The notes under the pieces: generated by a model
What the model was told of the DNA's origin: nothing
The model's database searches: none
What the model saw: the letters and a program-made list of their open reading frames with translations, nothing else
Assembly: GCA_945641355.1 (NCBI GenBank)
Contig: CALZEQ010000006.1
Coordinates: 26,427-90,426, forward strand
Length of the DNA: 64,000 nucleotides
DNA from: an uncultured Mediterranea sp.
GTDB taxonomy: Bacteria; Bacteroidota; Bacteroidia; Bacteroidales; Bacteroidaceae
Direction: 5' to 3'
Made by a program: the position numbers and the translations under genes
Shown: positions 26,529 to 34,838 of the stretch, piece after piece
How positions within the stretch are numbered: position 1 is the first letter of the stretch
How the letters are laid out: the number at the start of each line of letters is the position of its first letter

Positions 26529-27308
26529 TTAAATCTCATTCAAGAATGCTGTCAGGGGCGAGCTTGCTTCGGCCACCAGGTTGTCGGCCTGTGTGCCCAG
26601 TCCGGCTTCGTAGGCCATGCGTCCGGCCTCTACGGCCTGCTTGAAGGCTGTGGCCATGGCTACGGGGTTGCCTGCTACGGCGATGGCCGTATTGACCAGA
26701 CAGGCTGATGCGCCCATCTCCATGGCTTCGGCGGCGTGGCTGGGTGCTCCGATGCCGGCATCGACCACCACCGGGATGTTGGCCTGTTCGATGATGATGC
26801 GCAGGAAGTCGCGCGTCTGCAGTCCCTTGTTGGTGCCGATGGGTGCGCCCAGGGGCATGACGGTGGCGGCTCCGGCCTCCTCCAGGTGCTTGCACAGGGT
26901 GGGGTCGGCCTGGCAGTAGGGGAGGACGACAAAGCCCAGCTTGACCAGCTGTTCGGTTGCCTTCAGCGTCTCTACCGAGTCGGGCAGCAGGTAGCGGGGG
27001 TCGGGATGGATTTCCAGTTTCAGCCAGTTGGTGCCGAAGGCCTCGCGTGCCATCTGTGCGGCAAACACGGCCTCTTCGGCAGTGCGCACGCCGCTGGTGT
27101 TGGGCAGCAGCTGGATGTGCGGGTGCTGGATGTGGCGCAGCATGTCGTCCTCGCGGTCGTCCAGTTCGATGCGTTTCATGGCGACGGTCACCATTTCGGT
27201 GCCGCTGGCCAGGATGGACTGTTCCATGAGGTCGTTTGAGTTGAATTTTCCTGTTCCCAGGAAGAGGCGTGAGTTGAATTCACGCCCCGCGATAATCAGT
27301 TTGTCCAT
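26529..27308 (-). CDS. thiG: Thiazole synthase
   Basis: 259 residues from [20 protein letters not shown]. The catalytic lysine segment is in TVAMKRIEL, and [29 protein letters not shown] and [21 protein letters not shown] are conserved. It condenses deoxyxylulose phosphate, dehydroglycine and the ThiS thiocarboxylate into the thiazole. 38 bp after thiE. Confidence 0.95.
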   Translation of the reverse strand: MDKLIIAGREFNSRLFLGTGKFNSNDLMEQSILASGTEMVTVAMKRIELDDREDDMLRHIQHPHIQLLPNTSGVRTAEEAVFAAQMAREAFGTNWLKLEIHPDPRYLLPDSVETLKATEQLVKLGFVVLPYCQADPTLCKHLEEAGAATVMPLGAPIGTNKGLQTRDFLRIIIEQANIPVVVDAGIGAPSHAAEAMEMGASACLVNTAIAVAGNPVAMATAFKQAVEAGRMAYEAGLGTQADNLVAEASSPLTAFLNEI

Positions 27309-27346
27309 TTCTTTATCTCTTATTATATTATATTCAAGTTTCAGTT

Positions 27347-27997
27347 TTACTCGTAGCTTTTGGGCGGAAAATGCTCCGCCCCTACAGCTCTCACTATCTC
27401 CCTCATCTCTTCCACCGGATTCTCGGCCCGCAGTACGGTTCCCGACACGGCAATGCCGCTGACGCCCGTCTGCATCAGGGCGGGGATGTCTGTGCGGGTG
27501 ATTCCTCCGATGGCTACGATGGGCAGGTGGATGTCGGCAGCCTTCATCTGCCTGACGATGGCTGCATAGCCCTCCAGTCCCAGTATCGGGCTGAGGTTCT
27601 TCTTGGTTGTAGTGTAGCGGAAGGGGCCGCACCCGATGTAGTCGGCTCCGGCTTCGTAGAGGCGCTTCACGTCGTCAAAGGTGTTGGCTGTGCCTCCGAT
27701 GATGAATGGGCTTCCCAGCAGGCGCCTTGCCTCCTCTACCGGCATGTCGTTCTTGCCTAAGTGGACGCCGTCGGCCTGCAGCCGGCGCACCAGTTCCACC
27801 TGGTCGTCAATCAGGAAGGTGGCGTGATAGTGGCGGCAGAGCTGCTGCACCTCGCGGGCTATGGGCTCTATGTCGGCGACAGGGGTCTCCTTCATGCGCA
27901 GCTGTATCCAGCGGCATCCTCCCTCCAGCGCCAGTCGGGCAGAGTCGACGTACGAGCAGTGCGCTGTGTAGTGTGTGATAAACTGTACCTCGCCCAT
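27347..27997 (-). CDS. thiE: Thiamine phosphate synthase
   Basis: 216 residues from the ATG at 27997. Motifs [35 protein letters not shown] and VAIGGIT are present. It joins the pyrimidine and thiazole moieties. The C-terminal residues [12 protein letters not shown] are encoded by a REP-like palindrome (27362-27385) plus heptamer-like sequence (AGCTACGAG), so the stop was provided by inserted repeat DNA. It lies 4 bp after thiS. Confidence 0.92.
   Translation of the reverse strand: MGEVQFITHYTAHCSYVDSARLALEGGCRWIQLRMKETPVADIEPIAREVQQLCRHYHATFLIDDQVELVRRLQADGVHLGKNDMPVEEARRLLGSPFIIGGTANTFDDVKRLYEAGADYIGCGPFRYTTTKKNLSPILGLEGYAAIVRQMKAADIHLPIVAIGGITRTDIPALMQTGVSGIAVSGTVLRAENPVEEMREIVRAVGAEHFPPKSYE
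27362..27385 (-). repeat. REP-like palindrome in the 3' end of thiE
   Basis: GGGCGGA-AAATGC-TCCGCCC-CTAC. The stem is 7 bp with a different loop. Confidence 0.75.
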
Positions 27998-28001
27998 CTG
28001 G

Positions 28002-28199
28002 TTATCCTCCGCAGGCTGCTTTGATGATGACGATGGCAAGCCCTTCGGAGAGGGCATGGTCACTCCATTCGGTACGTGGAATCATGCGGTTGTTTACAGC
28101 CATGGCCACTCCTTGTGGGGGTAGTCCTAATTGTTGGGCCAGCTGGGCCAGTGTGGACGCTTCGGTCTCCACCTCTTTGTTGTTGACGGTCAGTTTCAT
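28002..28199 (-). CDS. thiS: Sulfur carrier protein ThiS
   Basis: 65 residues ending in Gly-Gly (KAACGG), the adenylation and thiocarboxylation site. It is a ubiquitin-like fold (LTVNNKEVETEASTLAQLAQ). First gene of the thiamine operon, 80 bp downstream of the TPP riboswitch. Confidence 0.95.
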   Translation of the reverse strand: MKLTVNNKEVETEASTLAQLAQQLGLPPQGVAMAVNNRMIPRTEWSDHALSEGLAIVIIKAACGG

Positions 28200-28280
28200 G
28201 TTTCAGTAAATTTTTAAACGTCTTTTTTGTTTTACAAAGAGGATGCCACGCGGTGCGGTGTGGGTGTGTGCGATGAAAAA

Positions 28281-28362
28281 AGCCTATCCAATTCCTACGG
28301 CAGTACTAACTGCATCAGGTTCGAGGGTATAATCTCAGCCCGCCAATGGGCACCCCTTTGTA
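28281..28362 (-). promoter_or_regulatory. TPP riboswitch (THI box)
   Basis: On the minus strand the THI-box core is plain: GGGTGCCC, GGGCTGAGAT, ACCCTCGAACCTGATGCAG and GTACTGCCGTAGGAA. It precedes thiS and should repress the operon when thiamine diphosphate is abundant. In Bacteroidetes control is usually at termination or translation; no terminator stem is obvious, so which one applies is unclear. Confidence 0.95.
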
Positions 28363-28368
28363 TGGGCG

Positions 28369-28376
28369 CAAAGGTA
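28369..28376 (-). promoter_or_regulatory. -7 box of the thiamine operon
   Basis: Minus-strand TACCTTTG directly ahead of the riboswitch. Confidence 0.7.
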
Positions 28377-28434
28377 GGCAATTCGTTGGATATTCGCTAC
28401 AGTATGGGTCGATTTTTTTTTTGCGCGGTCCGCT

Positions 28435-29265
28435 TCACAGCCGCTGCTTCCACACGAAGGCTCCGGGGCCGAAGTCGGTGTCGGGCAGGGAGGCACCGGC
28501 GGCAAAGAGTCCGTAGACCGACGAACCCGAACCGCTCATCGAGGCGTACAGGGCTCCCTGTCGGTACAGCTCTTCCTTGATGCGGGCGATGGCCGGGAAC
28601 TGCGGGAAGACGCTCTCCTCGAAGTCGTTGACCATGCGTCCACGCCATTGCTCTACGGGCAACTTGGCCAGCTGCAGCAGCGGACAGGCCGGGCGGTGCG
28701 GACGGATGTGCGCGAAGGCGTCGCGCGTGGAGACGAAGATGTCGGGCTTGACCAGCAGCAGCTGGTAGCCGGCCAGCGACAGCTGTGTGGGGGTGAAGAT
28801 GTTGCCGATGCCCTCGGCATAGGTGGGTCTGTTCTTGATGAAGAAGGCGCAGTCGGCTCCCAGCCGGGCGGCGTAGGCCTCCAGCTGTTCGTCGGTGAGG
28901 TGCAGCGAGGCGTAGTCGTTGAGCATCTTCAGCATGAAGGCTGCGTCGGCCGAGCCGCCTCCCAGTCCGGCTCCTGAGGGGATGTGCTTGAACAGGTGGA
29001 TGTGTACGGCCGGCAGCTGATGGTCGGCTGCCAGCAGGCGGTAGGCCTTGACCACCAGGTTGCTTTCGGCGTCGCCGGCTATCTCCAGTCCCTGCTGGTG
29101 CAGTCGGCAGGTTTCGCCGGGAGCTGCGTCGGTGAGCGGTGTCAGTTCCAGCGCATCCTCCAGCCGGATGGGGTAGAAGAGGGTCTCCAGGTTGTGGTAG
29201 CCGTCCGGGCGACGTTCGGTGATGTTCAGGCCCAGATTGATTTTGGCGTTGGGAAATGTGAGCAT
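28435..29265 (-). CDS. ispE: 4-diphosphocytidyl-2-C-methyl-D-erythritol kinase
   Basis: 276 residues from the ATG at 29265 ([15 protein letters not shown]); the open frame continues upstream but the added part is basic and not conserved-looking. GHMP kinase motif [13 protein letters not shown] at about residue 95, and [11 protein letters not shown] near the C-terminus. It is step four of the MEP isoprenoid pathway. Transcribed divergently from dnaB. Confidence 0.93.
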   Translation of the reverse strand: MLTFPNAKINLGLNITERRPDGYHNLETLFYPIRLEDALELTPLTDAAPGETCRLHQQGLEIAGDAESNLVVKAYRLLAADHQLPAVHIHLFKHIPSGAGLGGGSADAAFMLKMLNDYASLHLTDEQLEAYAARLGADCAFFIKNRPTYAEGIGNIFTPTQLSLAGYQLLLVKPDIFVSTRDAFAHIRPHRPACPLLQLAKLPVEQWRGRMVNDFEESVFPQFPAIARIKEELYRQGALYASMSGSGSSVYGLFAAGASLPDTDFGPGAFVWKQRL

Positions 29266-29378
29266 GGCAATCTTTTTCTTTTTTCTGTGAATCCTTTTTT
29301 TTTGACCGGATGCAAATGTACGCAAAGTTTGCCACTTGCCAACGGCTTTGCTTGAAAAAAGCGTTTGCACGGCCATTC

Positions 29379-29440
29379 GTCACTTGTAGCTGAAATCCTT
29401 TTTGACAACATGACAACGTGACAATCATGACTGTCATTGC
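29379..29440 (+). repeat. Octamer module copy 1
   Basis: CGTCACTTGTAGCT, then GAAATCCTTTTTGACAA and octamers TGACAACG and TGACAATC, ending ACTGTCATTGC. A G8 tract follows at 29441-29448. It lacks adjoining REPs. Confidence 0.8.
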
Positions 29441-29494
29441 GGGGGGGGTGGGAAAAACTTTTCATGCGCACATGAAAGTTCTTCATTTTTGCAC

Positions 29495-29502
29495 TATCTT
29501 TG
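29495..29502 (+). promoter_or_regulatory. -7 box of dnaB
   Basis: TATCTTTG, 50 bp before the ATG at 29553. Confidence 0.6.
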
Positions 29503-29552
29503 CCATCCCAAACGGCCCCGACGTGGGGCCTGCGGACAGAAAACAGCAGATT

Positions 29553-31112
29553 ATGGCAGAACAAAGAAGAACAACACGTGTCCCGAAAGTGAAAGGTACA
29601 CAGCCGGTTACCGACTACGGACGCATCCAGCCCCAGGCACCCGACCTGGAGGAGGCCGTGCTGGGCGCACTGATGATAGAGAAGGACGCCTACTCGCTGG
29701 TCAGCGAGATACTGCGCCCCGAATCGTTCTACGAGCATCGGCACCAGCTGATTTATGCGGCCATCACCGACCTGGCCATCAACCAGAAGCCGGTGGACAT
29801 ACTTACCGTGAAGGAGCAGCTCGCCAAGCGGGGCGAGCTGGACGAGGTGGGCGGCCCCTTCTACATCACGCAGCTCAGCGGCAAGGTGGCCTCGTCGGCC
29901 CACATCGAGTACCACGCCCGCATCATCGCGCAGAAGGCGCTGGCCCGCGAGCTCATCACCTTCACCAGCCAGATACAGAGCAAGGCGTTCGACGAAACCA
30001 TGGACGTGGACGACCTGATGCAGGAGGCCGAAGGTAAGCTGTTCGAGATTTCGCAGCAGAACATGAAGAAGGACTATACGCAGATCAATCCCGTCATCTC
30101 CGAGGCCTATCAGCTGATGACCAAGGCGGCGGCACGTACCGACGGTCTGAGCGGACTGGAGAGCGGATTCACCAAGCTGGACAAGATGACCTCGGGCTGG
30201 CAGAACTCCGACCTCATCATCATCGCTGCCCGTCCGGCCATGGGAAAGACGGCCTTCGTGCTCTCCATGGCCAAGAACATTGCCGTGAACTACCACAACC
30301 CCGTAGCCCTCTTCTCGTTGGAAATGAGCAACGTGCAGCTGGTCAACCGCTTGATATCCAACGTGTGCGAGATTCCGAGCGAGAAGATAAAGAGCGGACA
30401 GCTGGCCGACTACGAGTGGCAGCAGCTGGACTACAAGCTGCGCGACCTCATCGACGCGCCCCTCTATGTGGACGACACCCCCTCGCTCTCGGTGTTCGAA
30501 CTGCGCACCAAGGCTCGCCGGCTGGTGCGCGAGCACGGCGTGAAGGTCATCATCATAGACTACCTGCAGCTGATGAACGCCAGCGGCATGAGCTTCGGAA
30601 GCCGCCAGGAGGAGGTGAGCACCATCTCGCGTTCGCTCAAGGGGCTGGCCAAGGAGCTGAACATCCCCATCATCGCCCTGTCGCAGCTGAACCGTGGCGT
30701 GGAGAACCGTGAGGGCGCCGACGGCAAGCGGCCGCAGCTGAGCGACCTGCGCGAGTCGGGTGCCATTGAGCAGGATGCCGACATGGTGTGCTTCATCCAC
30801 CGCCCCGAGTACTACAAGATATACGAGCTGGACGGAAAGGACATGCGCGGTATGGCCGAAATCATCATTGCCAAGCACCGCAACGGTGCCGTGGGCGACG
30901 TGACACTGCGCTTCATCGGCCAGTACACCCGCTTCCAGAATCCCGAGGACGACCTCATCATCCCGCCGCCCACCGACGGAGGAGGCTACATGGTGGGTTC
31001 GGGCATGAACGCCCCCATCGGCAGCACGGCCGCTCCGCCGCCCCCTGCGCCGACGGACTATCCCATGGACAACCCCTTCGGCTCGGCCGACAACGGGGCT
31101 CCCCCCTTCTGA
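29553..31112 (+). CDS. dnaB: Replicative DNA helicase
   Basis: 519 residues from MAEQRRTTRVPKVKG; an upstream in-frame start would overlap the promoter. The N-terminal domain begins at PQAPDLEEAVLGALM. The RecA-like domain has the P-loop in ARPAMGKTAF (about residue 230), Walker B VIIIDYLQLM and QLNRGVENR with the arginine finger region. No intein. The C-terminal tail is Pro/Gly/Ala-rich. It unwinds DNA at the replication fork as a hexamer. The gene is markedly GC-rich compared with the pheT region. Confidence 0.95.
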   Translation: MAEQRRTTRVPKVKGTQPVTDYGRIQPQAPDLEEAVLGALMIEKDAYSLVSEILRPESFYEHRHQLIYAAITDLAINQKPVDILTVKEQLAKRGELDEVGGPFYITQLSGKVASSAHIEYHARIIAQKALARELITFTSQIQSKAFDETMDVDDLMQEAEGKLFEISQQNMKKDYTQINPVISEAYQLMTKAAARTDGLSGLESGFTKLDKMTSGWQNSDLIIIAARPAMGKTAFVLSMAKNIAVNYHNPVALFSLEMSNVQLVNRLISNVCEIPSEKIKSGQLADYEWQQLDYKLRDLIDAPLYVDDTPSLSVFELRTKARRLVREHGVKVIIIDYLQLMNASGMSFGSRQEEVSTISRSLKGLAKELNIPIIALSQLNRGVENREGADGKRPQLSDLRESGAIEQDADMVCFIHRPEYYKIYELDGKDMRGMAEIIIAKHRNGAVGDVTLRFIGQYTRFQNPEDDLIIPPPTDGGGYMVGSGMNAPIGSTAAPPPPAPTDYPMDNPFGSADNGAPPF

Positions 31113-31176
31113 GAAAACGGGGGAGTGATAGAATGCACGCTGCAACGGGGGATGATTGAATGTGCATTACAGATCC

Positions 31177-31202
31177 GTAGGGGCGGACCTGTGTGTCCGC
31201 CC
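31177..31202 (+). repeat. REP palindrome
   Basis: GTAG-GGGCGGAC-CTGTGT-GTCCGCCC; first half of an inverted pair with 31241-31266. Confidence 0.9.
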
Positions 31203-31240
31203 AACCCACACGCGCAGCATTTCACGCCCTGCGGCATTCA

Positions 31241-31266
31241 GGGCAGACACATAGGTCTGCCCCTAC
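31241..31266 (-). repeat. REP palindrome (A/T variant)
   Basis: GGGCAGAC-ACATAG-GTCTGCCC-CTAC. Followed directly by ACGTCACTCGTAGCT and the heptamer array. Confidence 0.9.
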
Positions 31267-31274
31267 ACGTCACT

Positions 31275-31323
31275 CGTAGCTTGTAGCTCGTAGCTCGTAG
31301 CTTGTAGCTTGTAGCTCGTAGCT
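31275..31323. repeat. Heptamer repeat (YGTAGCT)7
   Basis: Seven adjoining units of CGTAGCT or TGTAGCT. It passes directly into GAAATCC and the octamer array. Confidence 0.9.
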
Positions 31324-31367
31324 GAAATCCTTTTTGACAACGTGACAACGTGACAATCATGACCGTT
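31324..31367 (+). repeat. Octamer module copy 2
   Basis: GAAATCCTTTT followed by TGACAACG, TGACAACG, TGACAATC and ATGACCG. Confidence 0.85.
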
Positions 31368-31571
31368 AGTGTGTACCCCTGCTTGGCACGGTGGCTGTGC
31401 TGTCCGATAGCGGACAGTGGAAGTGTTCGTTTTCGGACACCACCCCCGCCGTGGCGTAGCTGTGGGCGTTTGGCACATGGTTTGCACCAAGGGAGGCGGA
31501 CGCATCCGTGCGCCTTTTTGTAACCAACGGTGAACTTTTTTTTTTGAACCAAACGATTTTTCTGAACGAAT

Positions 31572-33071
31572 ATGAAACACTACTTCTTCATTCTGGCGGC
31601 CGGGCTGCTCACGATGCCCCTGGCCTCGCAGGCACAGGACGGCGGCGTGCCCGCCACCACCGAACGGGCCATTACCCTGCCCGAAGCCATTGCCCTGGCA
31701 CGCACGCAGTCGGTCGACGCTGCCGTGGCCCTGAACGAACTCCGCACGGCCTACTGGGAGTACCGCACCTTCCGCGCCGAGCTGCTGCCCGAGGTCAACT
31801 TCACCGGCACGCTGCCCAACTACCTGAAGTCGTACAGCGCCTATCAGAACTCCGACGGCTCCTACTCCTTCGTGCGCAACAACACGATGGGCCTCTCCGG
31901 CCAGCTCTCCATCGACCAGAGCATCTGGCTGACGGGCGGCAAGCTGTCGCTCACCTCGTCGCTCGACTACCTCAAGCAGCTGGGCAGCAACGGCTACAAG
32001 CAGTACATGTCCGTGCCCGTCAGCCTGCAGCTGACGCAGCCCATCTTCGGTGTCAACACCCTGAAGTGGGACCGCCGCATCGAGCCTGTACGCTACGCCG
32101 AGGCCAAGGCCGACTTCATCACGGCCACCGAAGAGGTGACCATGAAGACCATCACCTACTTCTTCAACCTGCTGCTAGCCAAGGAGACGCTGGCCACCGC
32201 CCGCCAGAACAAGGAGAACTCCGACCGCCTCTACGAGGTGGCGAAGGCCAAGCGCAAGATGGGGCAGATTTCGGAAAACGACCTGCTGCAGCTGAAGCTG
32301 AACGCGCTGCAGGGACAGGCGGACGTCACCGCTGCCGAAAGCAGCCTCAATGCCTACATGTTCCAGCTGCGCTCGTTTCTGGGCGTCTCCGAGCAAGAGA
32401 CCCTCAACCCCGTGCTGCCCACCACGTGCCCCGACGTCAGCATCGAGTACCCCAACGTGCTGCAGAAGGCGCTGGAGCGCAACGCCTTCTCGCAGAACAT
32501 ACGCCGCCGCCAGCTGGAGGCCGACTACAGCGTGGCCACGGCCCGAGGCAACCTGCGCAGCATCGACCTCTTTGCCAGCGTGGGCTATACGGGGCAGAAC
32601 CACACCCTCTCGGCGGCCTACAAGGACCTGATGGACAACCAGGTGGTGCAGGTGGGGGTGAAGATTCCCATCCTGGACTGGGGCAAGCGGCGCGGACAGG
32701 TGCGCGTGGCCAAGAGCAACCGCGAGGTGGTGCTCTCGCAGATACGGCAGGAGCAGATGGACTTCAACCAGAACATCTTCCTGCTGGTGGCCAACTTCAA
32801 CAACCAGGCGCAGCAGTTGGGCATTGCCGAGGAGGCCGACCTCATTGCCGAACGACGCTACAAGACCAGCGTGGAGACCTTCATGATAGGCAAAATCTCT
32901 ACACTCGACCTGAACGACGCGCAGAACTCGAAGGACGCCGCACGCCAGACGCACATCAAGGAGCTGTACTACTACTGGTACTACTTCTACCAGCTCCGCA
33001 GCCTCACGCTGTGGGACTTCGAGCGGAACACCGAGCTGGAGGCCGACTTCGAGGCGGTTGTCAAGGGGTAA
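31572..33071 (+). CDS. TolC-family outer-membrane efflux protein
   Basis: 499 residues with a signal peptide (LLTMPLASQAQ). Two OEP-type repeats with long coiled coils: ALARTQSVDAAVALNELRTA early and ALERNAFSQNIRRRQLEADY in the second half. The family forms trimeric outer-membrane channels for tripartite efflux pumps or type I secretion. No periplasmic adaptor or inner-membrane pump gene adjoins it, which is unusual; neighbours are repeats and the small-gene cluster. Coding DNA is very GC-rich. Confidence 0.88.
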   Translation: MKHYFFILAAGLLTMPLASQAQDGGVPATTERAITLPEAIALARTQSVDAAVALNELRTAYWEYRTFRAELLPEVNFTGTLPNYLKSYSAYQNSDGSYSFVRNNTMGLSGQLSIDQSIWLTGGKLSLTSSLDYLKQLGSNGYKQYMSVPVSLQLTQPIFGVNTLKWDRRIEPVRYAEAKADFITATEEVTMKTITYFFNLLLAKETLATARQNKENSDRLYEVAKAKRKMGQISENDLLQLKLNALQGQADVTAAESSLNAYMFQLRSFLGVSEQETLNPVLPTTCPDVSIEYPNVLQKALERNAFSQNIRRRQLEADYSVATARGNLRSIDLFASVGYTGQNHTLSAAYKDLMDNQVVQVGVKIPILDWGKRRGQVRVAKSNREVVLSQIRQEQMDFNQNIFLLVANFNNQAQQLGIAEEADLIAERRYKTSVETFMIGKISTLDLNDAQNSKDAARQTHIKELYYYWYYFYQLRSLTLWDFERNTELEADFEAVVKG

Positions 33072-33096
33072 GGTACAGCGCGCGAGGGCCGACCGG

Positions 33097-33195
33097 TCAG
33101 CCTACCGTGAATCCGAGGGCGGAGAGCAGGGCGGTGAGGGTGGTGAGCGCAATGTTGATGATGACGCTCCATTTGTTCTTTGTTTCTGGTTTCAT
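33097..33195 (-). CDS. Smalltalk-like micro-protein
   Basis: 32 residues beginning MKPETKNKWSVI and ending SALGFTVG; one hydrophobic helix after a charged N-terminus. It resembles the Bacteroides 'smalltalk' micro-protein family, which is usually found near HU-like and amidase genes in accessory islands. Function unknown. Third of three small minus-strand genes. Confidence 0.7.
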   Translation of the reverse strand: MKPETKNKWSVIINIALTTLTALLSALGFTVG

Positions 33196-33223
33196 ACGCT
33201 ACAATTTTTTAGTTTTTAAGTTT

Positions 33224-33319
33224 TTAGTTACGAGTTACGTGCGGGCGGGGCATCCATATCCCCAGCAGGGCAAAGCCGATGGCGGCTGTGAAGGCGGCTA
33301 CGGAGAGGTGTCGTCTCAT
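33224..33319 (-). CDS. Small membrane peptide
   Basis: 31 residues, MRRHLSVAAFTAAIGFALLG then IWMPRPHVTRN. A basic N-terminus and one membrane-spanning stretch. It is in the same strand and spacing as its neighbours, but there is no independent evidence of expression. The stop codon lies in AGTTACGAG repeat-like DNA. Confidence 0.45.
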   Translation of the reverse strand: MRRHLSVAAFTAAIGFALLGIWMPRPHVTRN

Positions 33320-33351
33320 GGCTGCTGATTAGTCGCAGGGAAGGCCAGGGG

Positions 33352-33810
33352 TCAGCCCAGCGGGTTGTCGTCCGCGCTGCCGTCGCCTCCGCTGCCGCCG
33401 CTGCCGCCCGACGAGCCTCCGCTGCCTCCGCCTGCCACGGCTCCTTGTGTGTTGGCGGTGATGTCCACCGTCACGACCCCTTCGTCGTCCACGCGATACA
33501 TGCCTTTGGCGTACATCATGCCGCGCAGGGTGGCGTAGCGCGACTGGCGGTCGTACATCCGTTTCACCTTCAGATAGTCGGCTGATGCCGTCTCCTTTCC
33601 CTCCTTCAGCCAGCTGCTGATGGCCGAGCTGATGGTGCCGAAGCTGGTGCGCTGGCGCAGCTGGGTCTCGGTCCAGTTGGTGTTGGGGTTGCACAGCTTG
33701 GCGGAATAGCAGGCACCCGTCTTTTTGACCACGCGGGTATAGATGTCCTCGTGTCGGCAGGCGCGGCCCGAGTGTCGGCCGGTCACCCAGTTTCCAGTAA
33801 GTTTACCCAT
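33352..33810 (-). CDS. Protein of unknown function with Gly/Ser-rich tail
   Basis: 152 residues: MGKLTGNWVTGRHSGR, a conserved-looking central part (YSAKLCNPNTNWTETQLRQR, then MYDRQSRYATLRGMMYAKGM) and a Gly/Ser-rich tail ending GDGSADDNPLG. No signal peptide. It resembles families encoded beside smalltalk genes in Bacteroides accessory islands, but I cannot assign it. A DNA-binding role (HU-like proteins with glycine-rich tails are common in such islands) is only a suggestion and the core does not match HU. First gene of the minus-strand cluster. Confidence 0.6.
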   Translation of the reverse strand: MGKLTGNWVTGRHSGRACRHEDIYTRVVKKTGACYSAKLCNPNTNWTETQLRQRTSFGTISSAISSWLKEGKETASADYLKVKRMYDRQSRYATLRGMMYAKGMYRVDDEGVVTVDITANTQGAVAGGGSGGSSGGSGGSGGDGSADDNPLG

Positions 33811-33917
33811 AGTTGTTCCTCTCCCGTCCCGCAGGGGTTGTTTTGACTGCTGCGCGGGGTGGGGACAGAGAGGTCAGGGATTAACCCGTACAGCAGTTTT
33901 TTTTTGATAGGGTCACT

Positions 33918-33943
33918 CGTAGCTCGTAGCTTGCAGCTCGTAG
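33918..33943. repeat. Heptamer repeat, degenerate
   Basis: CGTAGCT, CGTAGCT, TGCAGCT and CGTAGTAG units. Confidence 0.75.
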
Positions 33944-34175
33944 TAGTTCGCAGCCATTCCCCGCGCTGCTCCACAGGTGCGTGCAGCACACTGCGGGAGT
34001 GTTCGCAGGATGGTAAGGGCGAGGTTCCCTTTTCGCAGACAAAGGTACGGCGGCCCCGTTGCGGTCTAAAATCGTCGTGCCGAATTTTTTTTTCACCGTG
34101 ACAAGGTGATTGAACGCACGTGTCCGCCCACCCGCACACGGCGCATTCACGGCACATTCACGCCAGCGGCATTCA

Positions 34176-34201
34176 GGGCAGACACACAGGTCTGCCCCTA
34201 C
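34176..34201 (-). repeat. REP palindrome (A/T variant)
   Basis: GGGCAGAC-ACACAG-GTCTGCCC-CTAC; preceded by the spacer (CGCACACGGCGCATTCACGG) also found before 34524, and by a half REP (GTGTCCGCCC). Confidence 0.9.
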
Positions 34202-34202
34202 A

Positions 34203-34270
34203 CGTCACTCGTAGCTGAAATGCTTTTTTGACAACACGACAACGTGACAATCATGACCGCGTCATTGCGG
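34203..34270 (+). repeat. Octamer module copy 3
   Basis: CGTCACTCGTAGCTGAAAT, then a T run and ACGACAACG, TGACAATC, ATGACCG and GTCATTGCGG. Follows the REP at 34176 without a gap, as in the copy at 31241. Confidence 0.8.
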
Positions 34271-34300
34271 ATGTGATTGAATGCACGTGTGAGCGGGATT

Positions 34301-34369
34301 GGGCGGAACATATTAGCTACGCTCAAAAACAACATCTATTGTTTACGCTAAGGTATAGTCCGCCCCTAC
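34301..34369 (-). repeat. REP palindrome with about 50-nt loop
   Basis: Arms GGGCGGA and TCCGCCC-CTAC are intact, but the loop holds an AT-rich insertion with TTAGCTACGCTC and GTTTACGCTAAGG. Confidence 0.75.
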
Positions 34370-34380
34370 ATGTAGCCCGT

Positions 34381-34448
34381 CACGTGTATTGAATGTGTAT
34401 TATACGTGTATTGAAAAGTGTATTGAAAGTGTATTGAATGTGTATTGC
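34381..34448. repeat. Degenerate decamer repeat (GTGTATTGAA)n
   Basis: About six copies of GTGTATTGAA-like units of 10-12 bp run from the end of one REP to the start of the next. Confidence 0.8.
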
Positions 34449-34451
34449 CCC

Positions 34452-34477
34452 GTAGGGGCGGACCTATGTGTCCGCCC
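34452..34477 (+). repeat. REP palindrome, perfect consensus
   Basis: GTAG-GGGCGGAC-CTATGT-GTCCGCCC; pairs with 34524-34549 across a 46-bp spacer. Confidence 0.9.
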
Positions 34478-34523
34478 ACCCGCACACGGCGCATTCACGG
34501 CGCATTCACGCCAGCGGCATTCA

Positions 34524-34549
34524 GGGCAGACACACAGGTCTGCCCCTAC
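34524..34549 (-). repeat. REP palindrome (A/T variant)
   Basis: GGGCAGAC-ACACAG-GTCTGCCC-CTAC, followed by ACGTCACTCGTAGCT. Confidence 0.9.
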
Positions 34550-34572
34550 ACGTCACTCGTAGCTCGTCCCTC

Positions 34573-34724
34573 GTTGTCACGTTGTCATCTTGTCACGTTG
34601 TCATTTTCATTTCGGCCTATTTTCGGGTTTATAATAAATAATATATTTATATATTATTTATTATAATACTATTTTCCCCCTCCGAAACGTTTTTGACAAG
34701 ATGACAACATGACAACATGACAAC
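34573..34724. repeat. AT palindrome nested in inverted octamer arrays
   Basis: Centre: perfect 16-bp AT-only inverted repeat with a TTTA loop (34630-34665; each arm is TATAATAAATAATATA or its complement). Flanks: GTTGTCAC/GTTGTCAT repeats ending TTCGG on the left, and CCGAAACG plus four TGACAACA-like octamers on the right, together an imperfect inverted repeat of about 43 bp. Confidence 0.85.
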
Positions 34725-34745
34725 GCATAGACGGTTCTGTACAAT

Positions 34746-34758
34746 GTTGATAATCAAC
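34746..34758. promoter_or_regulatory. Small palindrome, possible operator
   Basis: GTTGA-TAA-TCAAC, a 5-bp inverted repeat 49 bp upstream of the -33 box of the island operon. Confidence 0.35.
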
Positions 34759-34806
34759 GATGTAACTATCTTTTTCGCTTGTCGTGCAAATATAATCGCG
34801 TCATTG

Positions 34807-34838
34807 TTTGCATCTGTTCGTGCAGAATCTTACCTTTG
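34807..34838 (+). promoter_or_regulatory. Consensus promoter of the island operon
   Basis: -33 TTTG (34807-34810), 20-bp spacer, -7 TACCTTTG (34831-34838). One of the best promoter matches in the window. Confidence 0.8.

Larger units (their letters stand above)
31113..31571. other. 459-bp gene-free region with a composite repeat
   Basis: Composite copy A (31177-31367) consists of two REPs, a heptamer array and an octamer array. The remainder (31368-31571) shows no gene; a T run and purine-rich sequence lie just before the tolC-like ATG. Confidence 0.75.

Noticed and set aside
29441..29448. G8 tract upstream of dnaB as a phase-variation site
   Set aside because: It lies about 50 bp upstream of the -7 box and in no coding frame, so no consequence can be argued.
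29226..31145. 639-codon open frame antisense to dnaB
   Set aside because: Shadow of a GC-rich conserved gene.
31508..33328. 606-codon open frame overlapping the TolC-family gene in another frame
   Set aside because: Arg/Ala/Pro-rich translation typical of a shifted frame; the TolC frame has signal peptide and family motifs.
31177..34616. Clustered short repeats as a possible CRISPR array
   Set aside because: Repeats alternate in orientation, spacers are themselves repeated, and no cas gene is present.
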